A DNA stretch of 64,000 nt from Ligustrum vulgare (Eukaryota > Streptophyta > Magnoliopsida > Lamiales > Oleaceae): NCBI GenBank assembly GCA_963555705.1, contig OY743171.1, positions 26,282,852 to 26,346,851 on the forward strand, read 5' to 3'. The position numbers were made by a program, and so were the translations under genes. Below are positions 24,551 to 35,052 of the stretch, piece after piece. Under the pieces are notes generated by a model that was given only the letters and a program-made list of their open reading frames with translations, was not told where the DNA came from and made no database searches. Each line of letters opens with the position of its first letter. The first letter of the stretch is position 1.

Positions 24551-24697
24551 CAAAGGAGAATCCATACATTGGGCCAAATAATTGCACCACGCTTCTATGA
24601 CCCAAATATTGAGTGGCAGCAACTTTTAGACCATGCTGAGCCTTTCCAGAAGTTTCAGTTGAGAACTCAATTTTGGAAGAGGTGACTGCTTAACACA
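24551..24697 (-). pseudogene. Exon-like open frame, possible part of the same gene
   Basis: A 48-codon open stretch after an AAGCAG acceptor-like site reads FSTETSGKAQHGLKVAATQY and then HRSVVQLFGPMYGF before TAA. It lies upstream of the exons at 23.7-24.0 kb on the same strand. No match is recognised. It could be a partial exon cut by the copia insertion. Confidence 0.3.
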
Positions 24698-24841
24698 GTA
24701 TTAAGAATAGTATTGCAACATACGTGATGCTTGCAACTATTTCAACTACGTTACAAAAGCAAAATAAGAGTATAGATGCTAATGTAGTGATTATGCATAA
24801 TTGTATGATAACTAATCGCCCGTTGAAACATATGATATTTA

Positions 24842-25473
24842 TAAGCATCTATACTGTGCAAAATGGCAGAGAAATCTTAAATTAGTATGATATATTGGAT
24901 ATATTGAGAAGCTATCTCAATTGAGTTCAGTTGTGGACCATGAACTAAGTAGTGACTTGGTTCTGCAATCTCTTCCAAATAGCTATTCAGATTTCATTAT
25001 GAATCTTAACATGAATGAGCTCGAATGCACACTTGAGTTGCTGAATATGCTTAAGACTATTGAGCCCAATACCAGGTTTGATAATGGGACATGTCCTGTG
25101 GCCAATGATTCCCTGAAATGGAAGTCTAAAGGAAGCTTTGAGAAGTATCCAATAAGCCTAAGATAAACAATAGTTAAAGCAATGAAGGACAATCCAAATT
25201 TCAATGACCCTTATTTTCATTTGGAATGAAAGGTTGTTGGAAGAAGAAATGCAAGGCTGACCTCGTAAGCTTGAAAGTAAAGAAGTTTTCTGAAACTTCT
25301 ATTACAAGTAATTTTGTTGATGTTGATTTAGCTATTTCTGTAGTCTCTTGTGTATTAGATACCAAACATGGATATCATATTTGAATAAATATGCGCAGAC
25401 TAGAGAAAAGCATACTACTGCAGAATGAAGAAGTTGACTTATACGATAGGAATGAGCAAGGGTTGCTGCATTA

Positions 25474-25550
<77 letters not shown>

Positions 25551-27871
25551 GGCATCGCAGATTAAAGTCACATAAATGCATTTTCAAAATTACATAGAGA
25601 TGTAGATTTGAGGTCAATTGATTTTGAATCACTTGACAAATGTAATTCATGCGCTAGGCAAGGTGACATGAATCTCCTTTTATTGAAATGAAGAAAAATC
25701 TGCACAATTAATGGACCTAATACATTGTGATGTATGTGGACCCATATTAATTAATGTTAGAGGTGGTTTCTCTTACTTCGTCACATTTACTAACAACCAT
25801 TTAGATATGGTTATGTATACTTGATGAAATTCAAGCATGAAGCCATGAAAGGTTCAAGGAATTTAAGCTAGAACTAGAGAAATAATTTGGTAAAGATGTT
25901 CATCACTATGATCTGATCAATGTGTAGAATATCTAAAGGTGAATTTTAGATTAACTAATGGAGAATAAGATTCTCTAGCTGTGATCTCCAACTTATACAC
26001 TGCAGCACAACGATGTATCTGATAGGAGAAATTGTACGTTATTAGATATGGTACAATAAATGATGAGCCATGCTAGCCTCCTGAAATCGTTTTGGAGTCA
26101 TGCACAAAATACCACATGCTACACACTATATCGTGTCTCATCTAAATTGGTCAACAAAACTCCATACGAGTTATGGATAGGCAGAAAGCCCAACTTTTTT
26201 CATATTAAAGTTCAAGGTTATGATGCTTATGTGAAGCGCATTGAATCGGATTAGCTAGAGTCTAACTCCGATAAATATATATTTGTGAGATATCCAAGAA
26301 GAATAATTGGATATCAATTCTATAATCCCACTGAAAAGAAAGTCTTCATTTCTAGACATGCTGTCTTCCTGGAGAAATAGTTCATACTAGGAGAGGACAG
26401 TGGGAGCAAAATAGAACTTGAAGTAGTTTAAGGATCACAAATATCAGTTGACCAAATAAATGAGCTTGAGATTAATCCCACACTAGCTAAGGGACAAACT
26501 CATGATCAGGAAGTAGAGACTCCTGATGACACGACAGCTCAGTATAAATTTAATAGGATCATTTGATTCCTTGAATGATCGAATTCATGATTACTTATTG
26601 AGGATAATGAATCTACAAGTTATGCAAAAGTAAAGTCAAGTGTTGACTCAAGGAGATGGCAAAGGGCCATGGGATCCAGGATGGATTTGATGTATGTAAA
26701 CAAGGTAAGGACCTTTGTCGATCTAACTGATGGAATAAACCCCATAAATTGTAAATGTGTTTACAAGAAGATCAAGATAGATGGAAACATCCACACATAC
26801 AGAGCAAGGCTGATAGTGAAATGTTACAAACAAAGCCAAATAGTTGACTTTGAACTTTTCACTTATAGCTTTCCATTTGGATTTTGCTTGTAAATAGTTG
26901 CATATCATAAATATAAGATGCGACAGAAGGATAACAAAATTGCATTCTTAAGACAGAATATACAATGGGAAGTGTATGCAATACAACCCAAAAAGTTTTG
27001 AATCCAAAATGGTAATGTATGCAAGATTGATTGATCCATGTTTGGATCGAAACAAGCCTCTAGGAGCTGGAATATTTTGATAAGATAATCAAAATGTTTG
27101 ATTTTATCAAAAATAAATAAATAGGAACTGTGTGTTTATAAAAGGCACACAAGTGGTAGTGATATCATATTCTTAATATTATATGTGGATGACATATTAT
27201 TAATGAAAACGACATCTTTGTGATTCTTCGATTAAATTATGGTTGTAAAAGATTTTATTCATGTAAGATGTGGGAGAAGATACTTATATCTTAGAGATAA
27301 AGATCTATAGAGATAGATTTAAAAGAATTCTTTGCTTATCCCAATTTGCATGTATAGATAAAATCTTAAGATTTTAAATGGAGAAAGTGAACTAAGAGTT
27401 CATGAGTGCTAACTTCTAGTTAGACCACTAGGAAGATGGAGAATCTCAATATGTTTACTCTCAATGGAGCGATTAGATGGAAATGTTTCAAACAAGAAAC
27501 AATTGCTGATTTAATAAAGGAAACCTAATACATTGTTGTTTCAGAAGCAACAAAGGTTGTGGTCTGGATCAATAAGTTCATTAATGAACTTAGAGTAGTT
27601 TCTAACATTGTTATAGTGATAACAATGGAGCCATCACGTAAAGTGAAGAAACTAAGGTCTCATTGATGACCCAAACATGTGTTAAGGCAGTATTATCTCA
27701 CTAGAGAAGTAATAGAAAGAAATGACAAAAGGAAAGAACAATTTTCACAAATGTAAGACATTGCAGATCCACTGACAAAGAGTTGTCACTGAATAAACAT
27801 GATCTTCATGTGGACTCTTATGGTATTAAATACATAAGTGATTGGATCAAGTGCAAGTGGGAGTTTGTAAG
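24842..27871 (+). pseudogene. Ty1/copia element 1, internal region, 5'-truncated and decayed
   Basis: Order of remnants: gag (24921-25166, LQSLPNSYSDFIMNLNMN-like); a pre-integrase LWHRRL-like motif split by a (TA)n run (near 25550); integrase C-terminal [11 protein letters not shown] (about 26150); RT N-terminus (26669-26860, VDLTDG...CKCVYKK...YRARLIVK); the YVDDILL-like box near 27180; and RNase H scraps (27500-27780). Many stops and frameshifts make it dead. A purine-rich tract (GCAAGTGGGAG, 27853) precedes the 3' LTR. The 5' LTR and start of gag are absent. It is the same broad lineage as the element at 50.9-54.4 kb. Confidence 0.8.
25476..25548. repeat. (TA)n microsatellite inside copia element 1
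   Basis: About 36 TA units inserted in the pre-integrase region. Confidence 0.95.
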
Positions 27872-28614
27872 TGTTGTGCCCTATGTCCAATCGTTTGACC
27901 AAACACTTACTAATATATTTGATGCATTTAATATATGTCAGATCTGTTATTTAATTGATTTATAATAATATTATTGTTCTTGCTAAATTAAATCAACAGA
28001 GTCCCTAGATTCAAATCTTGATAACTTGTTAATCACAAGGAGTTGTGATCATGAGATATAAGTTACAATTGAATCTTAAATATCCTTGGTCGTAAAGTAA
28101 TATCAAGATACGGATATCTTTATTACGGATAGACCAACACGAGTGTCATCGTCCACTTTAGAAGTGAGTAGCTGATCTCACAAGCTAAGATGTAGAGACG
28201 TCTAAATGAACATGTGGATGTTTTGTTAAGAGAACAAAACATTGGAGACCCGCAACGGAGGTTCCATATGGATAACTATCTGAGTGTCAGTGGTTAATCT
28301 CTAACGCTCGTTAGTGGAATTTATCCTTTGACTTGAGGTCATATAGTACCTTATATGAGGGCAGTCATACTTTGGTGATGTCGGATGTTGCTCTGAAAGG
28401 AGTCGCTAATACGATGTCCTTCGGGTATGTCATGAATCACGTGAAGGTTGTGAATGATCAAGATAGGATTCGTCACTCTTAGATAGTAAGAGATTATGAT
28501 CTGCATTTTATTTGGTTAAGTCGATATCGAAATCCTTGGTCAAGGTTCAACGTTTATTGACTTAAGAGCAAAATAAAAGATATGATCAATAAAGGAGATT
28601 GACACATTTCCATA
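27872..28614 (+). mobile_element. Copia element 1, 3' LTR, segment 1
   Basis: The LTR opens TGTTGTGCCCTATG directly after the purine tract. It is interrupted at 28614/28615 by a gypsy-type LTR flanked by CCATA and CCATG. It continues at 40929-41019 and 43835-44502. Confidence 0.7.
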
Positions 28615-29714
28615 TGTAACGCCCCGAGTTCTAAATACCCGTAACGTCACTTCATCGTCTCAACTAACTTTTAAAATTAAAATTAAGCGAAAATTAACTG
28701 AAATGTCAATCACGATGTTTTATAAAATTTGACTCAAATGGTCAACAATTCGAATATATAAAATAACTTGACAAAAAAAAACTTAAAATAAATAATTTTC
28801 AATTTCAAATAAAAACATCTCGAAAATTTCAATAATGGCCACCATCGTACACCCCGTTGCCAACTCCATCATCTGAAAAATTGATTTTTGGAAAACGTGA
28901 GTATTTCAAAGAAATACTCAGTAGACTCACGCACAATAATCATTTGACATTATAAATTAAACACATAATCATGATATTCAAGTCTTAGGTGTCTAACGAT
29001 CACCAATAATCCCCTGAACAAATAAATAAATACAAGTTCAAGTCTCATGCATTTAACCAAGTAAATTCTCATAACATAGTCTCATGCTTTGAAGGAAAGT
29101 AATTCTCATGAACACATTCACACATGCTAAATTATAACCCAAATAATCATTCATGTGCACTTTTGAAAAGAAATTTTGTAAATGAGAGTCTACCTTAATT
29201 CTCGAGTATTGAGCAAACGGGAATAATACTTATAATGTTCTCGCGCCTCGTCTAGTCATATACAATAAATAAATATATAATTAAAATTATATTTTGGATT
29301 AATCAGGTTTAAAAAGATGAATTTGTATAAAATAAGATTTTTAAAAGACTTTAGGGACTAAATAAGATAATTGTAAGAAATCATGGACTAGTTCACATAA
29401 ATAATAAATCTTTGGACTGATTTGAGTAATTAAATAAGTTTTCGAACTTAATCATAATTTTTCAGAAATTGCAGGGCTTATATAATAACTTTTAAAACTT
29501 GGGAATGAAATTAAATATTTTAGGACTGAATTAAATGATTTTAAAACTTGAGGGGCCGAAATAAATACTTTCTAAAACTGGAGGGGACTGAAAGGGGAAT
29601 TTTATAAAATCAAGGGATTTTTAGTTAAATAGGTTTGGTATGTAATAAGTTTAGTAAAATAGATTTCTCTGTTGAAATGTCAAAATTACCCTTAATGAAA
29701 ATGACTGTTTAATT
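28615..29714 (-). mobile_element. Solo gypsy-type LTR, left part (host of the pararetrovirus)
   Basis: It starts TGTAACGCCCCGAG on the plus strand. With the right part, which ends TTTTGTCACA at 40928, it forms one LTR of about 2.5 kb split by the viral insertion. The flanks CCATA (28610-28614) and CCATG (40929-40933) match at 4 of 5. The two parts are not copies of each other, so they are halves, not paired LTRs. Orientation is probably minus, judged from a splice-like TTTTTCAG and a GTGAGTCTACTGAGT block near what would be its 3' end. The inner edge is approximate. Confidence 0.6.
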
Positions 29715-29734
29715 TGTAGGATATATCCCCAAAC

Positions 29735-30145
29735 TTAGTCAGGTTGATTTAATTCAGTACTTCTGGTTATATTTATATTTTTTAATCTTTTAAGTTCTTC
29801 TAAAAATGTTCTATATTGTAATAATTTTTCAAAAGATTTATGATGATCTTTTTTAGTTATATATCCTAACATTATTCCTTCTGATACTTCTTCTTCTATA
29901 TCTTCGTATTCTTTTATAATTTTATGAACCGTATTTATATTTTTTTCCGTTTCAACAGAATTAAATTCTATTCTATTTAGGATTGTATAGTCAATATCTT
30001 CGTATATCTCTTTTAGTTTAGATTGTCCAACAGAATGTATATTTTTAGATTTTTCAACAATAGTTGATAAAAATGAAATTTCTTTATCATCTAAATATAG
30101 TTTATAATCACAGTTATTAGATATTGATGTTTGTAAAGTATTCAT
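29735..30145 (-). CDS. Viral small ORF D, 136 codons
   Basis: Intact ATG to stop. The protein is acidic and Lys/Glu-rich with helix-forming stretches and no recognised domain. It begins four bases after the stop of the preceding small ORF, the tight spacing seen across this virus. It is the last ORF before the left integration edge. Function is unknown. Confidence 0.55.
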   Translation of the reverse strand: MNTLQTSISNNCDYKLYLDDKEISFLSTIVEKSKNIHSVGQSKLKEIYEDIDYTILNRIEFNSVETEKNINTVHKIIKEYEDIEEEVSEGIMLGYITKKDHHKSFEKLLQYRTFLEELKRLKNINITRSTELNQPD

Positions 30146-30148
30146 AGA

Positions 30149-30351
30149 TTATTGGATTGGTAAATTATTATACAAAATTTTCTGGTATAATTCCATTTTT
30201 TGGTCTAGTAAAATACAATAATCTGCAATATATTGTTCGTATTTTTCTAAAAGTTTATTGTATTCTTCAGAAGATATATTTTCATTTTCCATTTGATGTT
30301 TAATATCTCTTAATTTTTCTAAAAGATTATCTAGTCCTTCTATTGTAGCAT
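30149..30351 (-). pseudogene. Viral small ORF C2, diverged tandem copy of C1
   Basis: It shares with ORF C1 the opening TIEGLDNLL and a later SSE-x-Y-x2-LLE-x2-x-QYI-x-D pattern at the same spacing. It is therefore a tandem paralogue. An ATG stands where C1 has its start, but it is out of frame with the conserved body by one base, so the start is lost in this copy. It stops at 30149-30151. Confidence 0.6.
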
Positions 30352-30357
30352 TTAGGT

Positions 30358-30570
30358 TTAGACTGTATTTGTTACTGTTTTATTTTCTAAATCTATTTTA
30401 AGTTGTAATATATCAGAACAGTCTATAATGTATTGATCATGATTTTCTAAAAGTATATAATATTGTTCAGATGATTCATCCATATCTATTAATTGAGATA
30501 TAATGTTATCTATTTTTTCCGTTATTCTATCTAACAAATTGTCTAATCCTTCAATAGTATATCCAGGCAT
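30358..30570 (-). CDS. Viral small ORF C1, 70 codons
   Basis: Start chosen at the ATG before PGYTIEGLDN (30570), because the homology with C2 begins there. The open frame upstream overlaps the previous ORF. The protein is helical and acidic, with no known domain. It is followed seven bases later by its tandem paralogue. Confidence 0.55.
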   Translation of the reverse strand: MPGYTIEGLDNLLDRITEKIDNIISQLIDMDESSEQYYILLENHDQYIIDCSDILQLKIDLENKTVTNTV

Positions 30571-30592
30571 TATAAACACAAAGATAAATAAT

Positions 30593-31027
30593 TTATAAAA
30601 TTTCAAGTAATTTTTCAAACTCTATCAATGTTTGAGAATTGATAATATCTATATCAGCCATAATATCTATGCTTGGTTCAAATGGTATATTATATTTTGA
30701 AATACTTTTCTTTCTCTTTTCTAATTTATCAATTATATCTTGAATATTTTGTACCATTATAGATCTTACAGTACCTCTAGCAAAGTTTTCTATCAAATTT
30801 TCTTTAAAACTTTTTAATATCTCTTGTGATGCATATAGTTACTCTTGGTATCCTATTTTATCAATTTCATTTTCATATTCAATACCTTTTTTACTTTTGA
30901 TATGCTTTTGAACTTTATATGGACCTCTTTTAGTTCTGGGTTTTTTCATGATATAATTACTATTATTCATGATATTAAGATTTTCAAAAACTGGTAAAGA
31001 AAGATTCATCCCTTCCATCACTGTCAT
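30593..31027 (-). pseudogene. Viral small ORF B with one in-frame stop
   Basis: The frame from the ATG at 31027 runs 62 codons to a TAA (30839-30841) and then stays open in the same frame to 30593. The whole reads as one ORF of about 144 codons broken by one stop. The first half has a basic patch (KKPRTKRGPYKVQKHIKSKK) that could bind nucleic acid or act as a nuclear signal. The second half is helical. It overlaps ORF A by 44 bases. No family is recognised. Confidence 0.5.
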
Positions 31028-31367
31028 ACTCTATTACAGGGTCATAATCATTATCACTGCTAAACACATATCCTAAATATAATTCATTATTTATTTCAGT
31101 ATTATCACTATCAAGCCAAAAATAAATAATTGATTTTGTAATTTCTAATCCTAATATTCTTTTTAATGTCGGAAAGATAATTAACAAACATGACATATAC
31201 ACATGATATAACTTTTTTATTTCATTATTAGGTCTGGTAAACTGTCTATACATGAATAAATGTTCAATTATGCTATGGTGTTCATCATTATAAGGACTGT
31301 TTTGATAATTAAATTTAATAATCCTGAATTCTGTCATGTTAAAAACTCTTCTTCCTCCTAATTCCAT
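30984..31367 (-). CDS. Viral ORF A, 127 codons, first after the leader
   Basis: This is the first sizeable ATG-started ORF downstream of the promoter, about 400 bases from the likely transcript start. The middle has a hydrophobic helix-like stretch (LYHVYMSCLLIIFPTLKRIL) and the C-terminus is Asp-rich. No known domain is seen. It could be analogous in position to ORF I of other caulimovirids, but I see no homology. Confidence 0.5.
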   Translation of the reverse strand: MELGGRRVFNMTEFRIIKFNYQNSPYNDEHHSIIEHLFMYRQFTRPNNEIKKLYHVYMSCLLIIFPTLKRILGLEITKSIIYFWLDSDNTEINNELYLGYVFSSDNDYDPVIEYDSDGRDESFFTSF

Positions 31368-31763
31368 AAAGATAGATATATTAAGAATACTAACCTCTTT
31401 TCCTGTTCTCAGTACCTTTGTATTTTCCTTCTATTGTTAATGACCTTCAGGCTTATAGGTTTATGCTCCACACCCTTCAATGGCTTCCTGCCTTCACGGG
31501 TTATTAGCTAAACCTGAATGCCTTCACTGTATAACGTTTTAGATGGAAAATGTTTTAGGACAGAGTGTAGGGAGTTTTCTTAATAATATATCTTCTTTTT
31601 GGAAACAGGATTTAGAAGACAAGAATTTAGAAACTCATCATAATTTGATAAGTAGATTGAGATTTTATTGATAATGTGAAGATTGAAACAAGATTGGTAA
31701 GATAATTTTTCAAAGACAGAAGATTTTTGGCTTTCTCACAAACTGAGTGCTCAAGTGAGTTCT
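31368..31763 (-). other. Viral transcript leader / R region
   Basis: The leader runs from the inferred transcript start (about 31763) to ORF A. It carries an AATAAA poly(A) signal at 31664-31669, about 100 bases after the start. This spacing allows a terminally redundant RNA, as in caulimovirids. No primer site is seen here. Confidence 0.55.
31664..31669 (-). terminator. Poly(A) signal AATAAA in viral leader
   Basis: A canonical hexamer placed roughly 95-100 bases after the inferred transcript start. Confidence 0.6.
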
Positions 31764-31784
31764 GTCTTTCAACTAGCCCGGAGG

Positions 31785-31834
31785 CCTCTATTTATAATAC
31801 TACATTGGACACAATTACATCACTGCTTACATCA
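31785..31834 (-). promoter_or_regulatory. Viral pregenomic promoter: TATA box and as-1-like element
   Basis: TATAAATA at 31789-31796 is preceded at 31815-31834 by two TGATG pentamers seven bases apart, TGATG-TAAGCAG-TGATG. This is the spacing of the as-1 element (TGACG-N7-TGACG) of the CaMV 35S promoter. Both TGACG cores read TGATG here, the change expected from decay of methylated CpG. The predicted start is about 31763. Confidence 0.7.
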
Positions 31835-32003
31835 TTGTCCTAACAATTTTACAACTTTTTTCACCTAAGGACACACCTGTCCCTCTATTATTTATTACAT
31901 CACATGACCCTTACATTATAGGGACACTTATCCTTCTCTTTTTTGGTCTTGGTATGGCCTCTACATTATTCTGCATTGTTGAATTAAATGAGATCTATTG
32001 AAT

Positions 32004-32098
32004 AGCTTCCACTTGTCCATCAATTTTGTTGGCATGTGAAGCAGATCCATCAAGTGGCTTCCACCTGTCCATCAATTCCTTTGGCATGTGGGGCAGTT
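32004..32098 (-). repeat. Imperfect ~52-base direct repeat upstream of viral promoter
   Basis: Two copies of a unit containing GCTTCCAC-TGTCCATCAATT and GGCATGTG-GGCAG lie between the last ORF and the TATA box, where enhancer repeats would sit. Confidence 0.7.
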
Positions 32099-32103
32099 TC
32101 TGG

Positions 32104-33156
32104 CTATGCACGCCTCTTGCAAAGTAGCAAAGCTTCCATGGATTTGATGAATGTCAAATTTATTAATGTATTCTTGCAGGACTGTTGATTTTTCTTTTCC
32201 TCCATTAGTGAGTAGGGTTCATCCATTATACTGGCATATGCATTTGAATTTTTTCTCATATAGATTTTTGGCAATGTTGTAGAGAACTTTAATTCCCAAC
32301 ACCCTTCGGGATCTAAACCATGATCTTGTAATGTTTGGTACTGGCTTGGTATTTTTCCAACTTCAATTTGAAAATTTCGAGCAACATACCCAATCGTGAT
32401 AATATGCTCAGCAGGATAATATATCATTCCATCAATTTCAGGACTGATTGAATAAAATTTTAAATATATGGATCTTCCTTGAGCAAACTTTGAAATTTCT
32501 CCTTTTAGTAAATCATCAAATTTTTCGATTTCTTTTAGATCTTTTCCTGGATAGATAAGATCCAAGAATCCATAATCAGCTGCCATTTTTGTCATGACGG
32601 GATCTCCTCCCTGGGTAACGATCAATTGTGGGTATACATGGTCTCCAGACGAAATGTAATAGCAATCACATTCTTGAAGTTCATATATAACTTCAACAGT
32701 GGTTTTATATTCGTTTTCTTTTGGTAAAAAAGGGGAATCATCTTCCTCTTCAGCACGAATTCTGACTACCCTTGTATGTTCATCTTTGGCATTGATTGTG
32801 ATTTTTCGAGGACTGGCTTCATTTATAACAACTTTTTTGGGACTTGGTTCATCTCTTTTAATTGTTGGTCCACCACTGCTTCCAGAAGATGTACCTGTTT
32901 GTATTTTTGATATAACATGTTTGGTATCAGCCTGTTTGGTAATCAACGATTCAAACTGAGATTCAATCTCAATTATGTTATCGCTCAATTCTTTAGTATA
33001 ATTGTGATGAAATGTTGAGATTTCCATCAATTGCCTGAAACTTCCTTGGAGAGTTTCTGCAAGTTGTTCAATTCCAAGCTTTATATCTTCAGCTTCCTCC
33101 ATGAGGAAGTTCATTCGCTTTTTGGCGTCTATCAGAGATCTTTTGATATTATCCAT
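32104..33156 (-). CDS. Viral ORF 3' of RT, 350 codons, function unassigned
   Basis: The start is at the ATG at 33156, which overlaps the RT ORF stop by eight bases. A coiled coil (residues 1-85) is followed by a Ser/Gly/Lys-rich linker (about 90-130) and a folded C-terminal domain rich in Tyr/Ile/Asp (about 150-320). It occupies the place of the transactivator/viroplasmin in cavemo-, solendo- and caulimoviruses and of P46 in tungrovirus. I cannot see the conserved transactivator core. The frame is intact, including the N-terminal coiled coil. It may be a diverged inclusion-body protein. Confidence 0.6.
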   Translation of the reverse strand: MDNIKRSLIDAKKRMNFLMEEAEDIKLGIEQLAETLQGSFRQLMEISTFHHNYTKELSDNIIEIESQFESLITKQADTKHVISKIQTGTSSGSSGGPTIKRDEPSPKKVVINEASPRKITINAKDEHTRVVRIRAEEEDDSPFLPKENEYKTTVEVIYELQECDCYYISSGDHVYPQLIVTQGGDPVMTKMAADYGFLDLIYPGKDLKEIEKFDDLLKGEISKFAQGRSIYLKFYSISPEIDGMIYYPAEHIITIGYVARNFQIEVGKIPSQYQTLQDHGLDPEGCWELKFSTTLPKIYMRKNSNAYASIMDEPYSLMEEKKNQQSCKNTLINLTFIKSMEALLLCKRRA

Positions 33157-34512
33157 CTGCAAATTCAATATTCCTGCTTAAAAAGTCCGCAAGATAATTA
33201 TTAACACCTTTAATATGAACTATAACAAAATTATAAAATGCCAAATAGGCTTGCCATCTATGGAGCCTTCTATATTGAGGTTCTGGTGGTAATTTATTTT
33301 TTACTAAACCTGCAATTTGAGAATTATCAGTTTCAACAATGAATTTCTTAGATAATAAAAACAATGAAAATTTCTTTATTCCTCTGATAATTGCTAACAG
33401 TTCTTTCTCATGAGTAGTATAATTTATTTCTGCTTGATTAAACGTTCCACTTGAGTATCTACAAATTTTATTAAGATCTGTTTTTAATATTGCTGCCCAA
33501 TACTTATCCGAGGCATCAGTATTAACTATCATATTATCTTTTTCATCTGATAATCTTAATTTTGGTAAATTTTTACATTCTTCTTTTAGTGATTTGATAA
33601 TTTCTGTATGTTCATCACTCCATCCTTTGGTATTTGTTTTTCTGAGTAAAATTTGAATTTTATGTCTCTTTTTTGATAGATTTTCAATAAATCTTTCTGC
33701 ATAATTTAAACATCCTAAAAATTTTTGTATTTGTTCTTTTGATTCTAATTTGTCTGGAAAACTTTCTATCTTTTTAGATATATGAGTTTGTAATTTTATT
33801 CCTTTTTTATCTACTGATAATCCAAGAAAATCAATTTCTTGTTTTTCTATTATAGCTTTATTTTTTGAAAGAACAATTCCTTCTTTTTTGCATTCATTTA
33901 TAAATTTCATTAAATGGTTTCTATGTTCTTCTTTATTATTAGAACATATTAATATATCATCGACATAGACTATTAAGAATTCATTGAATTTTCTAAATAT
34001 GTTATCCATTCTTCTTTGATATATTTGTGGTGCATTTTTTAAACCAAATGGCATAACCATCCATTCATACTTACCTTGGGGTGTACTAAATGCTGTATAT
34101 TGAATACTATTTTCTTCCATTTTTACTTACCAAAATCCTGATTTGCAATCAAATTTAGAATAACATTGCTTTCCTTTTGCAAGATTTATTAGTACCTCTT
34201 TATTTGGTAAAAAGTATCCATCAAATTTAGTATATTTATTTAATTCTTTATAACTTATCACCATTCTAGCTTTTCCTCTTTTTTGTTCAGAATGTTTCAT
34301 GACCATAAAAGCTGGACTACTATGGGGTCCATTACTAGGTCTGATTAATTTTTGGTTAAGTAATTCTTTTATCTGAGTTTTAAATTCTTGTATATCTTGT
34401 ATGGTATACATCATTGGTCTAACTCTTATAATAACATTTTCTGTTAATTCTATTTTAACTTTTGGATGATGTGGTTTCCAGAATAATAATGGATTTTCTC
34501 CAAAAAAATTTT
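33149..34512 (-). pseudogene. Viral reverse transcriptase and RNase H
   Basis: RT motifs in order: HSSPAFMV and ARMVISYKELN (34250-34330), KFDCKSGFW, an in-frame TAA at 34127-34129, then FGLKNAP and the catalytic YVDDILI (about 33960). FLGLSVDKKGI and LGCLNYAERFI follow in the thumb. RNase H has VNTDASD, E within THEKELLAI and D in VETDNSQ, and ends HIKGVNNYLADFLSR. The stop lies inside the palm, so the copy is inactive. The frame of RT is shifted by one base relative to the protease upstream, with the slip near 34,550. Otherwise the 300 codons after the stop are intact. Confidence 0.9.
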
Positions 34513-35052
34513 CTAGTTGACCAATGATTTTCCCATATTTGTTTGTATGTTCGTTTTTAAGGCTTTTTTATACATTATTCTTTTATTTTTTGTTTCATTT
34601 TGTATAATTGGTTTTTTCTCCCATTTATCACCACCCTGTGTTGGCTGAACTCTGTAAGGTCTAAATTCTCTTGATATTTTTAGTAAATGTGCACAAGGTT
34701 TTTGTAACATTATCATGTAATTATTTTGTTTATAATATTGAAATTGTTGTATAAAGTCATTTCCTAGTAATATATCACATTCTAATTTGTTATAATTATA
34801 TATTTTATTTACAACTATGTGTTTACTTTCAAGTATTATATCTACTTTATCAGCTCTATTAATTATATGAGTACTTTCTCTCGTTACTCCTGTAATTTTT
34901 ATCTTTCCATTAGTATTCCATGATTTTATTAAGAAACTTTTGAATATTGTTATATCACTTCCCGTGTCAATTAATGCACATGTTGTTATATTTGTTTCAA
35001 CAATTGTAATTTGTATATAAACGGCTAATGGAAAACTTATTTGGTTATTCAT
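34513..35052 (-). CDS. Viral aspartic protease 2 (N-terminal part of PR-RT ORF)
   Basis: The ATG at 35052 follows the stop of the movement-protein ORF directly (TAAATG). The retropepsin signature is ALIDTGSDITIF (residues about 26-37), with the second-loop motif DILLGNDFI about 70 residues later. It is placed just ahead of RT, as in all caulimovirids. The tail Arg/Lys-rich stretch links to RT but is put out of frame near its end. This is the protease expected to process the polyprotein. Confidence 0.85.
   Translation of the reverse strand: MNNQISFPLAVYIQITIVETNITTCALIDTGSDITIFKSFLIKSWNTNGKIKITGVTRESTHIINRADKVDIILESKHIVVNKIYNYNKLECDILLGNDFIQQFQYYKQNNYMIMLQKPCAHLLKISREFRPYRVQPTQGGDKWEKKPIIQNETKNKRIMYKKALKTNIQTNMGKSLVN

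Noticed and set aside
25332..25597. Open frames of alternating Tyr-Ile on both strands
   Set aside because: They are the (TA)n microsatellite.
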